From the NCBI GenBank assembly GCA_024707305.1, contig JANPZZ010000007.1, forward strand, positions 99,607 through 163,606: DNA of 64,000 bases, read 5' to 3'. The stretch is from Chitinophagaceae bacterium (GTDB taxonomy: Bacteria > Bacteroidota > Bacteroidia > Chitinophagales > Chitinophagaceae). Shown here piece after piece: positions 38,112 to 48,316 of the stretch; the stretch's first letter is position 1, and every line of letters begins with the position of its first letter. The position numbers and the translations under genes are program-made. A model generated the notes under the pieces. It saw only the letters and a program-made list of their open reading frames with translations, was not told the DNA's origin and ran no database searches.

Positions 38112-40349
38112 ATGGAAAACATATTCAACGATACAAACTTTTTCATTCCCGAAAATGAACGTGTTGACGGGCGTGATAAGGTGACAGGAAAAGCAAAATA
38201 CGCTACAGAACACTCGCTGCCAAATTTGTGTTACGGCGTGATTGTTGGCAGTACCATTGCAAAAGGAAGCATCGATGAGATTGATACATCGGCAGCAGAG
38301 AAAGCGCCGGGCGTCCTCGGTATATTCTCACATCAAAATACAATCAAAGTGCCGGGCTTTGAACCACAACCTGCACAAAACGGCCGACCCGGCAATAACT
38401 GGAATGGATTAAAAGTTTTCTACGACAACAAAATATTATCGAACGGGCAACCAATAGCCATTGTTGTCGCCGACAGCATTGAAAGGGCCCAACACGCAGC
38501 TACGCTGGTTCGTGCGCGTTATAAAAAAGAACAACACACTACCAACTTCCTGGAAAATCTGGGAAAAGCAGCCGCATTATCTGGTGGATGGAGCCGCCCC
38601 ACTTCTTTACGCGGCGAAGAAAATGCTTATAAAAAAGCAGCAGTAAGTATCGAGGCAGAATATGTATTACCGATGGAAACACATAATCCCATGGAAATGC
38701 ATGGCCTCATCGCACATTGGGAAACGGATGACAAAGTGCTGGTGTACACCAAAACACAAGGGCCTCGCGACAGTCTTGGCGCAATCGTTCAGGCCTTTCA
38801 TCTGGATGAGAAAAATGTAAAAGTGATTGCGGAATATGTAGGTGGCGGATTTGGTAGCGCGCTGCGCACCTGGCCACATGAAATAGCAACCCTTATTGCT
38901 GCAAAAAAACTGAAGCGTCCTGTAAAGCTGGTGCTAAGCCGCGACCAGATGTTTACAATGGTAGGATACCGACCGATGGCCTGGCAGAAGATCGGCATTG
39001 GTGCAACAAAAGAGGGTAAACTTACCGGCATCACACATGAAGCAATAGGCAATACTTCCAGTTACGAAAACTTTACCGAAGGCATTGTGAACGTTTCCCG
39101 CTTCCTGTATGATTGTCCCAATGTAAACACAAGTTATAAACTCCTTCCATTGGATTTGAATACGCCCATCTGGATGCGCGGACCTGGTGAAGCCACCGGA
39201 TGTTTTGCGCTGGAATCGGCGTTGGATGAGTTAGCCTATAAACTCAACATAGATCCGATAGAACTCCGTGTTCGTAACTATGCTGAAAAAGATCCTGAAT
39301 CGGGCCTTCCCTGGTCGAGTAAATACCTGAAGGAGTGTTATGAAATGGGGGCTGAAAAAATCAACTGGCAAAAACGCCCGCTTCAACCGCGAATAGAAAA
39401 AGAAGACGGTATGTGGGTGGGTTATGGCATGGGTACGGGTGTATTCAGTGCGATGCGCTGGCAGGGAGCGGCAAGGGCTATTCTAAAAGCCGATGGCACC
39501 CTCATCTTGCAGAGTGCTGTAAGCGACATGGGGCCGGGAACTGCTACCGCCATGATTGCAATTGCTGCCGAAACATTGCAATATCCCAAAGAGAAAATCA
39601 AATTTGAATTAGGCGACTCTTCCCTTCCTCCCGGACCAACGCAGGGTGGCAGTGCTACCACCAGCACACTTGGTTCTGCGGTTGTTGAAGTTTGTATGGA
39701 AATAAAATCGAAGCTGAAAGAACTTGCCGTAAAAGATCTTCATGATTATCTACAACATGGAAAACCCGAAGACCTTGTATTTGAAAGCGGGCAGGTATAT
39801 TCTAACCAAAATAAAACGAAACGTGTAAACTATACGGAACTCCTGGAAAGAAATCGCATGGCCGAGATCACGGCAGAAAAGAATTCTGCGGGTGGCGAGG
39901 AACTGCGTAAATATTCCTCTTATTCTTTTTCGGTTCACTTTGTAAAAGTGCATGTACATCCCCGAACCGGCGTGGTGCGTATAAAAGAAATTGTGACTAC
40001 AGGCGACGCGGGCAAAATTGTAAGTCCCAAAACGGCCGAAAGCCAGATGATCGGTGGTGTTGTTGGCGGCATCGGTATGGCACTGATGGAAGAAACCGTA
40101 ATTGATCATCGATATGGCAGATATGTCAATAATAACTTCGCCGATTACCATGTTCCGGTACATGCCGACGTGCCGGCGATTGAAGCCTTGTTTGTAAACA
40201 AACCCGATCCAATTTTGAACCCGATGGGTGCAAAAGGTATGGGTGAAATTGCGTTGATTGGTTTTGCTGCCGCCGTTGCCAATGCAGTGTACAATGCAAC
40301 AGGCGTACGCGTTCGCGAATTGCCCATCACACCCGACAAACTCATTTAA
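38112..40349 (+). CDS. Aldehyde oxidoreductase molybdenum-binding subunit
   Basis: 745 residues, xanthine dehydrogenase family large subunit, PaoC/YagR-like. RVDGRDKVTGKAKYATE at the start, EYVGGGFGSALRTWPHE and RGPGEATGCFALESALDELA around the cofactor, GPTQGGSATTSTLGSA, and GAKGMGEIALIGFAAAVANAV with the conserved catalytic Glu near residue 715. It oxidises aldehydes at a Mo-pterin (MCD-type in PaoC) centre. Frame is intact. It is third in a three-gene operon. No cofactor insertion gene (paoD or xdhC-like) is seen in the window. Confidence 0.9.
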   Translation: MENIFNDTNFFIPENERVDGRDKVTGKAKYATEHSLPNLCYGVIVGSTIAKGSIDEIDTSAAEKAPGVLGIFSHQNTIKVPGFEPQPAQNGRPGNNWNGLKVFYDNKILSNGQPIAIVVADSIERAQHAATLVRARYKKEQHTTNFLENLGKAAALSGGWSRPTSLRGEENAYKKAAVSIEAEYVLPMETHNPMEMHGLIAHWETDDKVLVYTKTQGPRDSLGAIVQAFHLDEKNVKVIAEYVGGGFGSALRTWPHEIATLIAAKKLKRPVKLVLSRDQMFTMVGYRPMAWQKIGIGATKEGKLTGITHEAIGNTSSYENFTEGIVNVSRFLYDCPNVNTSYKLLPLDLNTPIWMRGPGEATGCFALESALDELAYKLNIDPIELRVRNYAEKDPESGLPWSSKYLKECYEMGAEKINWQKRPLQPRIEKEDGMWVGYGMGTGVFSAMRWQGAARAILKADGTLILQSAVSDMGPGTATAMIAIAAETLQYPKEKIKFELGDSSLPPGPTQGGSATTSTLGSAVVEVCMEIKSKLKELAVKDLHDYLQHGKPEDLVFESGQVYSNQNKTKRVNYTELLERNRMAEITAEKNSAGGEELRKYSSYSFSVHFVKVHVHPRTGVVRIKEIVTTGDAGKIVSPKTAESQMIGGVVGGIGMALMEETVIDHRYGRYVNNNFADYHVPVHADVPAIEALFVNKPDPILNPMGAKGMGEIALIGFAAAVANAVYNATGVRVRELPITPDKLI

Positions 40350-40382
40350 CGGGTTTCGAAATATAGAAATGCAAGATTGTTC

Positions 40383-41759
40383 TTAAACGAACTCTCTGAT
40401 ATCCTGCATCAACCGGGTAGCGATATTATTCGCTTTTGATTCGTAATCGCTTTCGGCATAGATGCGAATGATCGGCTCCGTATTGGAAGTGCGAAGATGC
40501 ACCCAATCGTTATCAAATTCGATCTTCAAACCGTCTTCGGTATTTACAGGATTGCGGGGATATTTATTGCGGATTTTTTCAAAAATGCTTTTAACGTCCA
40601 CGCCTTTTTCCAGTTCAATTTTATTTTTTGAGATAAAATAGTCGGGATAAGAACTGCGCAACGATTTTACTCCAGATTTTTGTGCAGCAAGATGGCTAAA
40701 GGAAAAGACCGATGCCAATCAACGCATCGCGTCCATAATGAAAATCGGGTACGATGATGCCACCGTTACCTTCCCCTCAATCACCGCATTCACTTCTTTC
40801 ATGCGTGCAACAACATTCACCTCTCCCACGGCAGATGGGAAATATTCACCTCCGTGTTTGATCGTTATTTCCTTGAGCGCTTTAGTGCTGCTCATGTTGC
40901 TAACAGTATTCCCTTTACGATGACGCAGGATATAATCAGCAACAGCAACAAGTGTATATTCTTCACCAAACATGCTTCCATCTTCACATACAAATGCAAG
41001 ACGATCCACATCGGGGTCTACAGCAATACCAAAATCTGCTTTCTGCCGAACCACTTCCGCACTTAATTGTGTGAGATGCTCGGGTAATGGTTCAGGGTTG
41101 TGTGCAAAACGGCCATTTACTTCCTCATTGAGAACAGTTACCGATTCCACACCCAATGCTTTTAACAATGCCGGAACATAAATGGCGCCGGTGCTGTTAA
41201 CGGCATCTACTACCACTTTAAATTTACGCGCAGCAATTGCTTCGCGATTGATGAGCGGATAAGTGAGTATTGCGTCAATATGCTTTTGCAGATAATCGGC
41301 AGTTGTTACGGATCCAAGTTTATCTACCGATGCAAATTGAAATGCTGACTGACTGGCCAGTTCCAGTACACGTGCACCGGTTTCAGCTGAAATAAACTCA
41401 CCTTTTTCGTTGAGTAATTTCAGCGCATTCCATTCCCGCGGGTTATGGCTCGCAGTAAGGATAATACCTCCTGCAGCTTTCTCCATTGTCACGGCAATTT
41501 CAACGGTGGGCGTTGTGGAAAGGCCCAGATCAATAACATTGATACCAAGTGCCGACAAGGTGCTCACCACCAGGTCGCGGACCATGGCACCGCTGATGCG
41601 TCCATCACGACCCAATACAACGGTGGCCGACTTGTTATTTTCAAGAATAATGCTGCCGTAGGCGGCTGTAAACTTCACAATATCCAACGGGCTGAGGTTT
41701 TCACCCGGTACACCACCAATCGTTCCACGAATGCCCGATATACTTTTGATCAATGCCAC
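40383..41759 (-). CDS. glmM: Phosphoglucosamine mutase GlmM (two compensating frame breaks)
   Basis: About 459 residues. It converts GlcN-6-P to GlcN-1-P. The start is GTG at 41757-41759 (ALIKSISGIRGTIGG), as relatives begin there; an upstream ATG at 41792 would add 11 odd residues. Motifs: GRDGRISGAMVR, ILTASHNPREWNALK with the phosphoserine, DPDVDRLAFV for metal, and LRTSNTEPIIRIYAES for phosphate. Breaks: four C at 40773-40776 (plus) should be five, restoring [27 protein letters not shown]; three A at 40698-40700 should be two, restoring FLSHLAAQKSGVK. The gene stands convergent to the oxidoreductase operon. Confidence 0.92.
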
Positions 41760-42079
41760 AAGAAAAAAGTTGACTTTTAAGTTGATGCCCATACCCTTGC
41801 GGTTACGGGCAGAATCGCAGCAAAAATACGGGATTCCCACAGCCCGAAAATGAATTTATGATTTTGATAAACCGGCAGGCTGGCTGCATTAAAAACCGGA
41901 ATGAAAGTCGCCGGTTAATAGTACCTGAATGACTATAAAACCAAAAAATATAGCATTTGCCTCTCTACAACGTATAACAATTTTTAATTATTTAGATATA
42001 ATCTTTCCCAACAATCCGTTGGATTGTTATGAAATACAAAATTTCAATTGTATTTTTTTCCCCCTTAATTAAAACTTCT
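41760..42079. other. Divergent intergenic region between glmM and a small secreted protein
   Basis: About 320 bp, AT-rich, with an AACCGG ... CCGGTT stem near 41894-41916 and a perfect AACAATCC-GTT-GGATTGTT hairpin at 42010-42028. A longer in-frame ATG at 42029 sits right after this hairpin, but it would give a poor signal peptide. The promoters of both genes must be here; none is clear enough to call. Confidence 0.5.
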
Positions 42080-42547
42080 ATGAGAAAATTTTTATTGCTC
42101 CTCCTGATTCCGTTTGCCCTTTGCACTCAAAAAGCAAATGCCCAGGATGATGAACTGGCCATTCGCGAAGGAATTGGCGCATTAGTGGCTGCGAAAATGC
42201 TAAGCACTTATTCTGTTTTAACAACTTCCGTTAAATCACATTTAAACGCGACAGGCGCAGCACGTGACACCTTTTTTACACATCTGGCAATGCTCCCCGG
42301 AGTTATTTCAACAAGTACAGAATACCTGGTAAAAATGAAGGAGACAGATATGTTTACGGAAGAGGACGTTGATTTTTTGGATAAATCTGTACAAATATTC
42401 AAGAAGATTGGCGAACTGGCTGCTTATTATATTTCTTTTAATAATGGCGATAAGACGAAATCAATGGATCAATTTTATAAAGTACGTGCAACAGTAAGGA
42501 GAGATATATTCGACTTACTGGAGATTGAAAGTGATTTGGATTATTAA
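42080..42547 (+). CDS. Small secreted protein, unknown function
   Basis: 155 residues from the ATG at 42080 (MRKFLLLLLIPFALCTQKANAQ, a good signal peptide cut after NAQ). The mature part is mostly helical with acidic patches and no Cys (KMKETDMFTEEDVDFLDKSVQIFKKIGELAAYY). I do not recognise a domain. A strong terminator follows at 42558-42596, so it is a single-gene unit. A longer start at 42029 would bury the signal sequence and is unlikely. Confidence 0.7.
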   Translation: MRKFLLLLLIPFALCTQKANAQDDELAIREGIGALVAAKMLSTYSVLTTSVKSHLNATGAARDTFFTHLAMLPGVISTSTEYLVKMKETDMFTEEDVDFLDKSVQIFKKIGELAAYYISFNNGDKTKSMDQFYKVRATVRRDIFDLLEIESDLDY

Positions 42548-42557
42548 TGTTGAATTT

Positions 42558-42596
42558 CCCCTTCGGATATTCTTTAATCAGGCATATTCGAAGGGG
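42558..42596. terminator. Bidirectional terminator between convergent genes
   Basis: CCCCTTCGGATAT / ATATTCGAAGGGG, 13 bp with one G-T pair, followed on the plus strand by atttttct. The TlpA-like gene stops at 42603 on the other strand. Confidence 0.85.
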
Positions 42597-42602
42597 ATTT
42601 TT

Positions 42603-43706
42603 CTATTCGCAACCCAACAGCTCACAAAGTTTGGCCTCAAGTCCTGCGCCTCGCAGGTTTTTTGCCAGTATCTTTCCATCAGGGCCTATCAGAAAGTTTT
42701 GCGGAATACTTTGCACTCTATATTGCTGTGCTACTTCATTACTCCAAAATTTAAGATCACTCACGTGCGTCCATGTTAATTTGTCAACATGAATCGCTTG
42801 CATCCACTTATCTTTTTGTCCTTCCCGATCGAGTGACACACCCAGTACCGTAAAGTTTTTGTCTTTGAATTTTTGATAACTGGCTACTACATTCGGATTC
42901 TCCTGGCGACAGGGTCCACACCAGCTTGCCCAAAAATCGAGTAGCACATATTTTCCACGGAATGAAGAAAGTGAAACCGGTACACCTGAAGTATCGGCCT
43001 GTGTGAAATCCATTGCCATGGCGCCCACTGCCGTTGTAATTTCATTGGCAATGGTTTCTTTTAAATAATTACCATAGATATTATTAGTGGCTGACGGACG
43101 AAGAAGCTGAAATCGTTTGTCGGACAAAACAACATCATCCTGCAACTGGTAAGTTGCTGCAAGCAGGAATGCACTCACTGGTGATGATTTCCTCTTTGCA
43201 ATAAATTTATCGATGTTTTTTTGAATGGAATCTTTACGACGATCGAGTAAAACACTCAGACTATCCGTCCAACCACTTTGACGTACGGCCTGGTTAATTT
43301 CAACCATTCTTGCAAATAAGGGATCGAATGTTTTTTTAAAAGCTGCAAAATCTTTGATGGTAGCGGAACCCTTCCAGGAAATTTTATCCAGCGAAGCCAG
43401 GTTACCCTTCACGGTGGATTTCGACCCATCGATAAATGTCATGATGTTTTTCCCCGGAGCAAGTTGCAGATTTACCAGCAGGGGTTCTGTAATTTCTGCT
43501 GTCAATAGAAATTTTCCGTCTTTCACCACCGCCGATCCAAGCGGTGTGGCAGCTACCTGGTTGGCATCAACCAGTGTAACAACGGTACTGTCGGCAAGAC
43601 CTTTTATTTGCCCTTTTATCTGCACCTTCTCCTGTGCAAAATTTTGCAAGGCGAGCGTAGTAACGACAGCGATTATCGAAATTCGTTTCGTGGTTTTAAA
43701 CATCAT
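42603..43706 (-). CDS. TlpA-like thioredoxin-fold protein with DUF4369 domain
   Basis: 367 residues. A signal peptide (ends ALQNFAQ), then a DUF4369-type beta domain (about 25-120: IKGQIKGLADSTVVTLVDA), a helical linker, and a C-terminal AhpC/TSA-type thioredoxin fold with active site FWASWCGPCRQENPN (Cys at about 257 and 260) and cis-Pro SIPQNFLIGPDG. Typical of Bacteroidota periplasmic disulfide reductases. It lies 42 bp downstream of trpA on the same strand; functional linkage is doubtful and read-through is possible. Confidence 0.88.
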   Translation of the reverse strand: MMFKTTKRISIIAVVTTLALQNFAQEKVQIKGQIKGLADSTVVTLVDANQVAATPLGSAVVKDGKFLLTAEITEPLLVNLQLAPGKNIMTFIDGSKSTVKGNLASLDKISWKGSATIKDFAAFKKTFDPLFARMVEINQAVRQSGWTDSLSVLLDRRKDSIQKNIDKFIAKRKSSPVSAFLLAATYQLQDDVVLSDKRFQLLRPSATNNIYGNYLKETIANEITTAVGAMAMDFTQADTSGVPVSLSSFRGKYVLLDFWASWCGPCRQENPNVVASYQKFKDKNFTVLGVSLDREGQKDKWMQAIHVDKLTWTHVSDLKFWSNEVAQQYRVQSIPQNFLIGPDGKILAKNLRGAGLEAKLCELLGCE

Positions 43707-43748
43707 CTAACAAAAATAATGGAAAAACCGGGTAAAAACAGGGCTGCC

Positions 43749-44519
43749 TTACCGGAGAACAGATTGCACAAATTTCACTGCATCTGCCTCTGGATCTGTC
43801 GAATTTTCAAGCGCTTTCACAAACGCGGAGCCGATGATGGCGCCATTTGCATGTTGTGATGCCTGGTTAAATGTTGCTTTATCTTTTATTCCGAATCCGA
43901 CCAATACCGGATTTTTCAATTGCATGCTTTGAAGCTTATCTAGATAAGCTGAAACAGCGGTCATGTCTTTATCTGTGCCGGTTGTAGATGATGAAGAAAC
44001 TGCATAAATGAAACCAGTGCTAAGGCTGTCTAGTTTACGAACCCGCTCTTCCGATGTTTCAGGTGTAACAAGAAAAATAATATCCAGGCCATACTGACGA
44101 ATGATGTGCCCATACTGTGTTTCGAATTCGTATTCGGGCAAATCGGGAAGAATGAGCCCGTCAACGCCAACGCGTGCAGCGTCACTGCAAAAAGCCTCGA
44201 ATCCATATTGCATTACAGGGTTCATGTAACCCATCAATACAACTGGCAGTTTACATTGGGGCCGCAGTGTTTCAAGTTGTTGAAACAATGTGGCAATACT
44301 CATCCCATTTGCAATGGCAACGGAACTGCTTTGTTGAATTACCGGACCGTCTGCCAGCGGATCGCTATAGGGCATTCCAAGTTCTACGAGATCAGTTCCT
44401 GCGCCCTCAAGTGCTTTAATAAGTGGCAATGTATCTCCGAGTTTCGGATATCCAGCCGTCAGGTAAATATTAAGAACAGCATTTTTCTTTTTCTCAAAAA
44501 CTGTCTGTATTCTGCTCAT
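43749..44519 (-). CDS. trpA: Tryptophan synthase alpha subunit
   Basis: 256 residues, TIM barrel. It cleaves indole-3-glycerol phosphate to indole and G3P. The catalytic Glu is in DLVELGMPYSDPLADGPVIQ, the Asp in VDGLILPDLPEYE; the phosphate site is in VGFGIK and NGAIIGSAFV. Last gene of the trpEGDCFBA operon, 30 bp after trpB. Frame intact. Confidence 0.96.
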   Translation of the reverse strand: MSRIQTVFEKKKNAVLNIYLTAGYPKLGDTLPLIKALEGAGTDLVELGMPYSDPLADGPVIQQSSSVAIANGMSIATLFQQLETLRPQCKLPVVLMGYMNPVMQYGFEAFCSDAARVGVDGLILPDLPEYEFETQYGHIIRQYGLDIIFLVTPETSEERVRKLDSLSTGFIYAVSSSSTTGTDKDMTAVSAYLDKLQSMQLKNPVLVGFGIKDKATFNQASQHANGAIIGSAFVKALENSTDPEADAVKFVQSVLR

Positions 44520-44549
44520 GGTATGGTTCGCATTAATGGGTTGCTGTTT

Positions 44550-45742
44550 TTAAATAAACTTCATATAAGTTGCCAGGTCCTTATCACCTCTTCCACTGAG
44601 GCAAACCACTACATTTTCTTTTTCCGTAAAACTCATTTTATTCAGCGCAGCTAATGCATGCGCCGATTCAAGTGCCGGAATAATTCCCTCCAGTTTCGCT
44701 AATTGGAATGCGGCATCCACTGCTTCCTGGTCTGTAGCGCTTAAAAATTTCGCGCGGCCGGTTTTGAAAAGATGTGCATGCATGGGCCCGATTCCGGGGT
44801 AATCCAGACCGGCGGAAATACTGTGTGGTTCCACTACCTGCCCATCATCCGTTTGCATTAGCAAACTTTTACTACCATGTAGAACACCCGGTTTCCCCCA
44901 GTTGGGAAGTTGCAGCTGTATACCCGCTGTCCACACCCAAACCCGCTGCTTCTATTGCAATCAGTTCAACATTTTTTTCTTCTAAAAAATGATAGAATGC
45001 ACCCGCTGCATTACTACCACCGCCAACGCAGGCAAGCACTTTCTGCGGCAGTTCGGATCCGGTTTTTTCTTTTAACTGCCAACGGATTTCTTTGCTGATA
45101 ACAGATTGAAACCGCGCAACCATATCCGGGTAAGGATGCGGCCCAACCACGCTGCCAATAATATAATGGGTATCAGACGGATGATTAATCCAGTCGCGGA
45201 TTGCTTCATTAGTAGCGTCTTTCAGGGTTTTGCTACCTGATGTCGCTGGCAACACCCTCGCTCCCAGCATATTCATACGTGCCACGTTGGGCGCCTGGCG
45301 TTCGATATCTTTTTCACCCATGTAAACGATACACTCCACGCCTTTGAGCGCACATACCGTTGCCGTTGCTACGCCATGCTGCCCCGCCCCCGTTTCGGCA
45401 ATGATGCGTTTTTTCCCAAGACGCTGCGCGAGCAATATCTGCCCAATCGTATTGTTGATTTTGTGTGCGCCGGTATGACATAGATCTTCCCTTTTCAGGT
45501 AAATATTGGTACCAAACTTTTTACTCAGTCGTTGCGCTTTGTATAATGGCGTGGGATCGGCCAGCATAATCATGAAGCAATGATTCAAACTCCTGTTTGA
45601 AGCTTTCTTCATGAATAATATTCAAATAGGCTGAACGAAGTTCTTCCACATTGCGATGCAACATTTCCGGAATAAATGCCCCTCCGAACTCGCCATAGTA
45701 ACCATTCGCATCGGGATATGTATATGTCATTCCGTTATTCAT
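44550..45742 (-). CDS. trpB: Tryptophan synthase beta subunit (two frame breaks)
   Basis: About 396 residues. It joins indole and serine with [16 protein letters not shown] at the start, the PLP Lys in [32 protein letters not shown], the phosphate loop [10 protein letters not shown], and CLSGRGDKD at the end. Breaks: about 45556 (one extra base; should read [15 protein letters not shown]) and five C at 44895-44899 (should be four; should read [20 protein letters not shown]). Both look like sequencing errors, since the whole operon is otherwise intact. Confidence 0.95.
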
Positions 45743-45772
45743 TTTGTTGTACTATTTATTCTCCCGGATCAA

Positions 45773-46456
45773 TTAATTTTTAATATTCGTAACAAAGTCT
45801 TTCACTTTATTCAAATCCTTTACACCGGGACTTATTTCAAAACGGCTGTTGATGTCGATGGCAAACATTTTCTTACCCGCTTCTTCAGCAGCATATCTTT
45901 TAATATCTGTTTCATCACCGGGCTCCAATCCACCACTCAGAAAATAGAGTTTATCAATCTGTGTTTCGCGTAATACGGACCAGTCAAACTTTTTGCCGGT
46001 TCCGCCATAACCCGCCCCCATGGTATCAAACATATACATATCTGATCCATCGTGAAATGGCCGCACCATCCAGTCGATAGGATCGCCGTGTGTAAGTCGG
46101 AATGCTTTTATAACGGTGACATAGTTTGCCACTTTTTCACAAAAGAAAGCCGATTCATCACCATGTAGCTGTACCATATCGAGTCGATAGTCTTCCACTG
46201 TCTTCATTAGCTCTTCGTAAGGTGTATTCACAAACACACCCACTTTCGCAATGCGTCCTTTTATTTGTTTCATTGCCGCTGCCGACAGTTTGTTGCCAAC
46301 AAAACGCGGCGACTTTGGATAAAAAATAAAGCCTGCTAAATCCACACCCATCTCATCGAGCGCATATACCTGTTCAGGCTGGGTCATTCCGCATACTTTG
46401 ATACGAAAATTATTCCTTTCGGGAATGGGTGTAATGTTGGCGGGACTTTCGGGCAT
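45773..46456 (-). CDS. trpF: Phosphoribosylanthranilate isomerase
   Basis: 227 residues, TIM barrel. Catalytic Cys in FRIKVCGMTQ and Asp in MFDTMGAGYGGTGKKFDW; FLSGGLEPGD carries the phosphate loop. The N-terminus has a 16-residue extension before the usual start; a shorter start without ATG is not available, so I keep this one. 30 bp before trpB. It is a separate gene, not fused to trpC as in enterics. Confidence 0.94.
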   Translation of the reverse strand: MPESPANITPIPERNNFRIKVCGMTQPEQVYALDEMGVDLAGFIFYPKSPRFVGNKLSAAAMKQIKGRIAKVGVFVNTPYEELMKTVEDYRLDMVQLHGDESAFFCEKVANYVTVIKAFRLTHGDPIDWMVRPFHDGSDMYMFDTMGAGYGGTGKKFDWSVLRETQIDKLYFLSGGLEPGDETDIKRYAAEEAGKKMFAIDINSRFEISPGVKDLNKVKDFVTNIKN

Positions 46457-46485
46457 ATTCCAATTGTTTTGCAGGCCAACAATCG

Positions 46486-47288
46486 TTAAGGCAATTTACT
46501 TCGTAATTCCGAAACAAAGTTTTCAAATGCCAGAGCAGGATCTTCTTCTCTCATAAATCGTTCTCCAATCAAAAACCCCGGAAGCCGGCTTCACGTAAAG
46601 TTAAGATCGTTTCCACATCATTGATACCACTTTCTGCAACAGCTGGTTTATCAGCTGGTATCTGACCGATCAAAGACAGGGAGGTATTGATATCGACTTC
46701 AAATGTTTTCAGGTTCCGGTTGTTTACGCCCACCATATCCACTTCGTCGCAGATATGTCCCAGTTCTGTTTCGTCATGAATTTCAAGTAACACTTCCAGT
46801 CCGATTGTTTTTGCATAAAGCGCCAATGTTTTTACGCGGTCGGGACTCAAGCAGGAGGCAATCAGTAAAATCACATCTGCACCAAATGCTTTTGATTCGG
46901 CAATTTGCCATTCATCGATGATAAAATCTTTGCGCAGAACCGGAATATCTGAAATCACTTTTGCCTGGATCAGATCGTCGAGGTCGCCGCCAAAAAAAGG
47001 TTCGTCAGTAAGAACCGACATTCCTGCAGCACCTTTATCGTTGTAAGTGCGTACTACTTTTTCTACTTCCAGTTCTTTTGTTTTAAACCAGCCCTTGCTG
47101 GGGCTTTTACGTTTGAATTCAGCAATGATGCCGCTGCTACCCGGTATCAACAGATGATCGCGCAGCGAACGGTTCGAAACTTCCCAGAAAAAACCTTCAC
47201 GTCGAAAACGTTCTACCGAACTCAATGGTTTATGCGCTTCTATTTCTTTGCGTTTACTCTCAATTATCTGATCCAGTATTGTACTCAT
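46486..47288 (-). CDS. trpC: Indole-3-glycerol phosphate synthase (one frame break)
   Basis: About 267 residues. Motifs: IIAEFKRKSPSKGWF (with the catalytic Lys), VLTDEPFFGGDLDDL, PVLRKDFIIDEWQI, VGVNNRNLKTFEVD and AESGINDVETI. Five A at 46571-46575 (plus strand) should be six; the tail then reads GFLIGERFMREEDPALAFE and ends at 46486. Its start overlaps the end of trpD by 4 bp, a sign of translational coupling. Confidence 0.95.
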
Positions 47289-48313
47289 TGCAACGAAATT
47301 AATTTTTGTAAACAGTTATATGCTTTCCCATTTTCAAGACTGTCAACCGCCGCCTGGTATGCTGCATCATAGGATTGATATTTTCCCGTGCAATACAACG
47401 CCATTGCTGCATTTGCCAAAACAACTGCATGTTGTGCCCAGGTGCCTTCGCCTTTTATTACATTTCTGAATATTGCTGCTGCTGCTTCCACGGTGGAACC
47501 TCCATGCAAATCGGAAGCTATTACCATTCTTTTCCCGAGTTGTACAGGCGTCATTACCTGTTCACCACGTGGCGTAATTACTTTTGTGTCGTTGGTAAGA
47601 CTGATTTCATCGTATCCGTCCAACCCATGAATGATGGCAAAAGAGCGGCCTATTTCCTGTAAAAGATAATTATACACACGCGCCATTTCAAGGTTGTACA
47701 CGCCCACCAGTTGGTACGCTGGTTCGCCGGGATTTACGAGTGGCCCCAGCATGTTGAAGAATGTGCGCATACCCAGATTTCGTCTGATGGGTGCCACTTG
47801 TTTTAATGCAGGATGAAATAAAGGTGCATGTAAAAAACAAATGCCCGCTTCGTTTACTTCTTTCTTTAATGCATCGTTATCATTTTTAAAACGATAACCC
47901 ATTTGCTCCATCACATTACTGGCACCACTTACTGAAGACGAACCATAGTTGCCATGCTTTACTACGGGTTGCCCGGCACCTGCAACTACAAAACAGGAAA
48001 GTGTGGAGATATTAAAAGTATCTTTCCCGTCACCGCCAGTTCCTACAATGTCAATCGATTCTACATTTCCCAGTTGCAGCGGTACACAGAGTTCGAGCAA
48101 CGCGTCACGAAAGCCCTGCAATTCAGGAATGGTAATGCTGCGCATCAGGTAAGCCGTCATGAACGCGGTGACCTCATGCTCATTGTATTTCCCCTGCCCT
48201 ATTTCCACGAGTACGCGTTTCGCATCTTCGCGCAAAAGGGATTTATGTTCAAATAGTATAGAAAGAATCTTTTTCATTTTATTCAATTCAGGTTCCGGCA
48301 ATTGTGTCGTCAT
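47285..48313 (-). CDS. trpD: Anthranilate phosphoribosyltransferase
   Basis: 342 residues. The PRPP site GTGGDGKDTFNIST and the anthranilate region KHGNYGSSSVSGASNVMEQMG are intact, followed by HPALKQVAPIRRNLGMRTFFNMLGPLVNP. It starts 3 bp after trpG. A shorter start at MKKILSILFEH (12 codons in) is possible and fits relatives better at the N-terminus. Separate from trpG. Confidence 0.95.
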   Translation of the reverse strand: MTTQLPEPELNKMKKILSILFEHKSLLREDAKRVLVEIGQGKYNEHEVTAFMTAYLMRSITIPELQGFRDALLELCVPLQLGNVESIDIVGTGGDGKDTFNISTLSCFVVAGAGQPVVKHGNYGSSSVSGASNVMEQMGYRFKNDNDALKKEVNEAGICFLHAPLFHPALKQVAPIRRNLGMRTFFNMLGPLVNPGEPAYQLVGVYNLEMARVYNYLLQEIGRSFAIIHGLDGYDEISLTNDTKVITPRGEQVMTPVQLGKRMVIASDLHGGSTVEAAAAIFRNVIKGEGTWAQHAVVLANAAMALYCTGKYQSYDAAYQAAVDSLENGKAYNCLQKLISLQ

Positions 48314-48316
48314 TTA

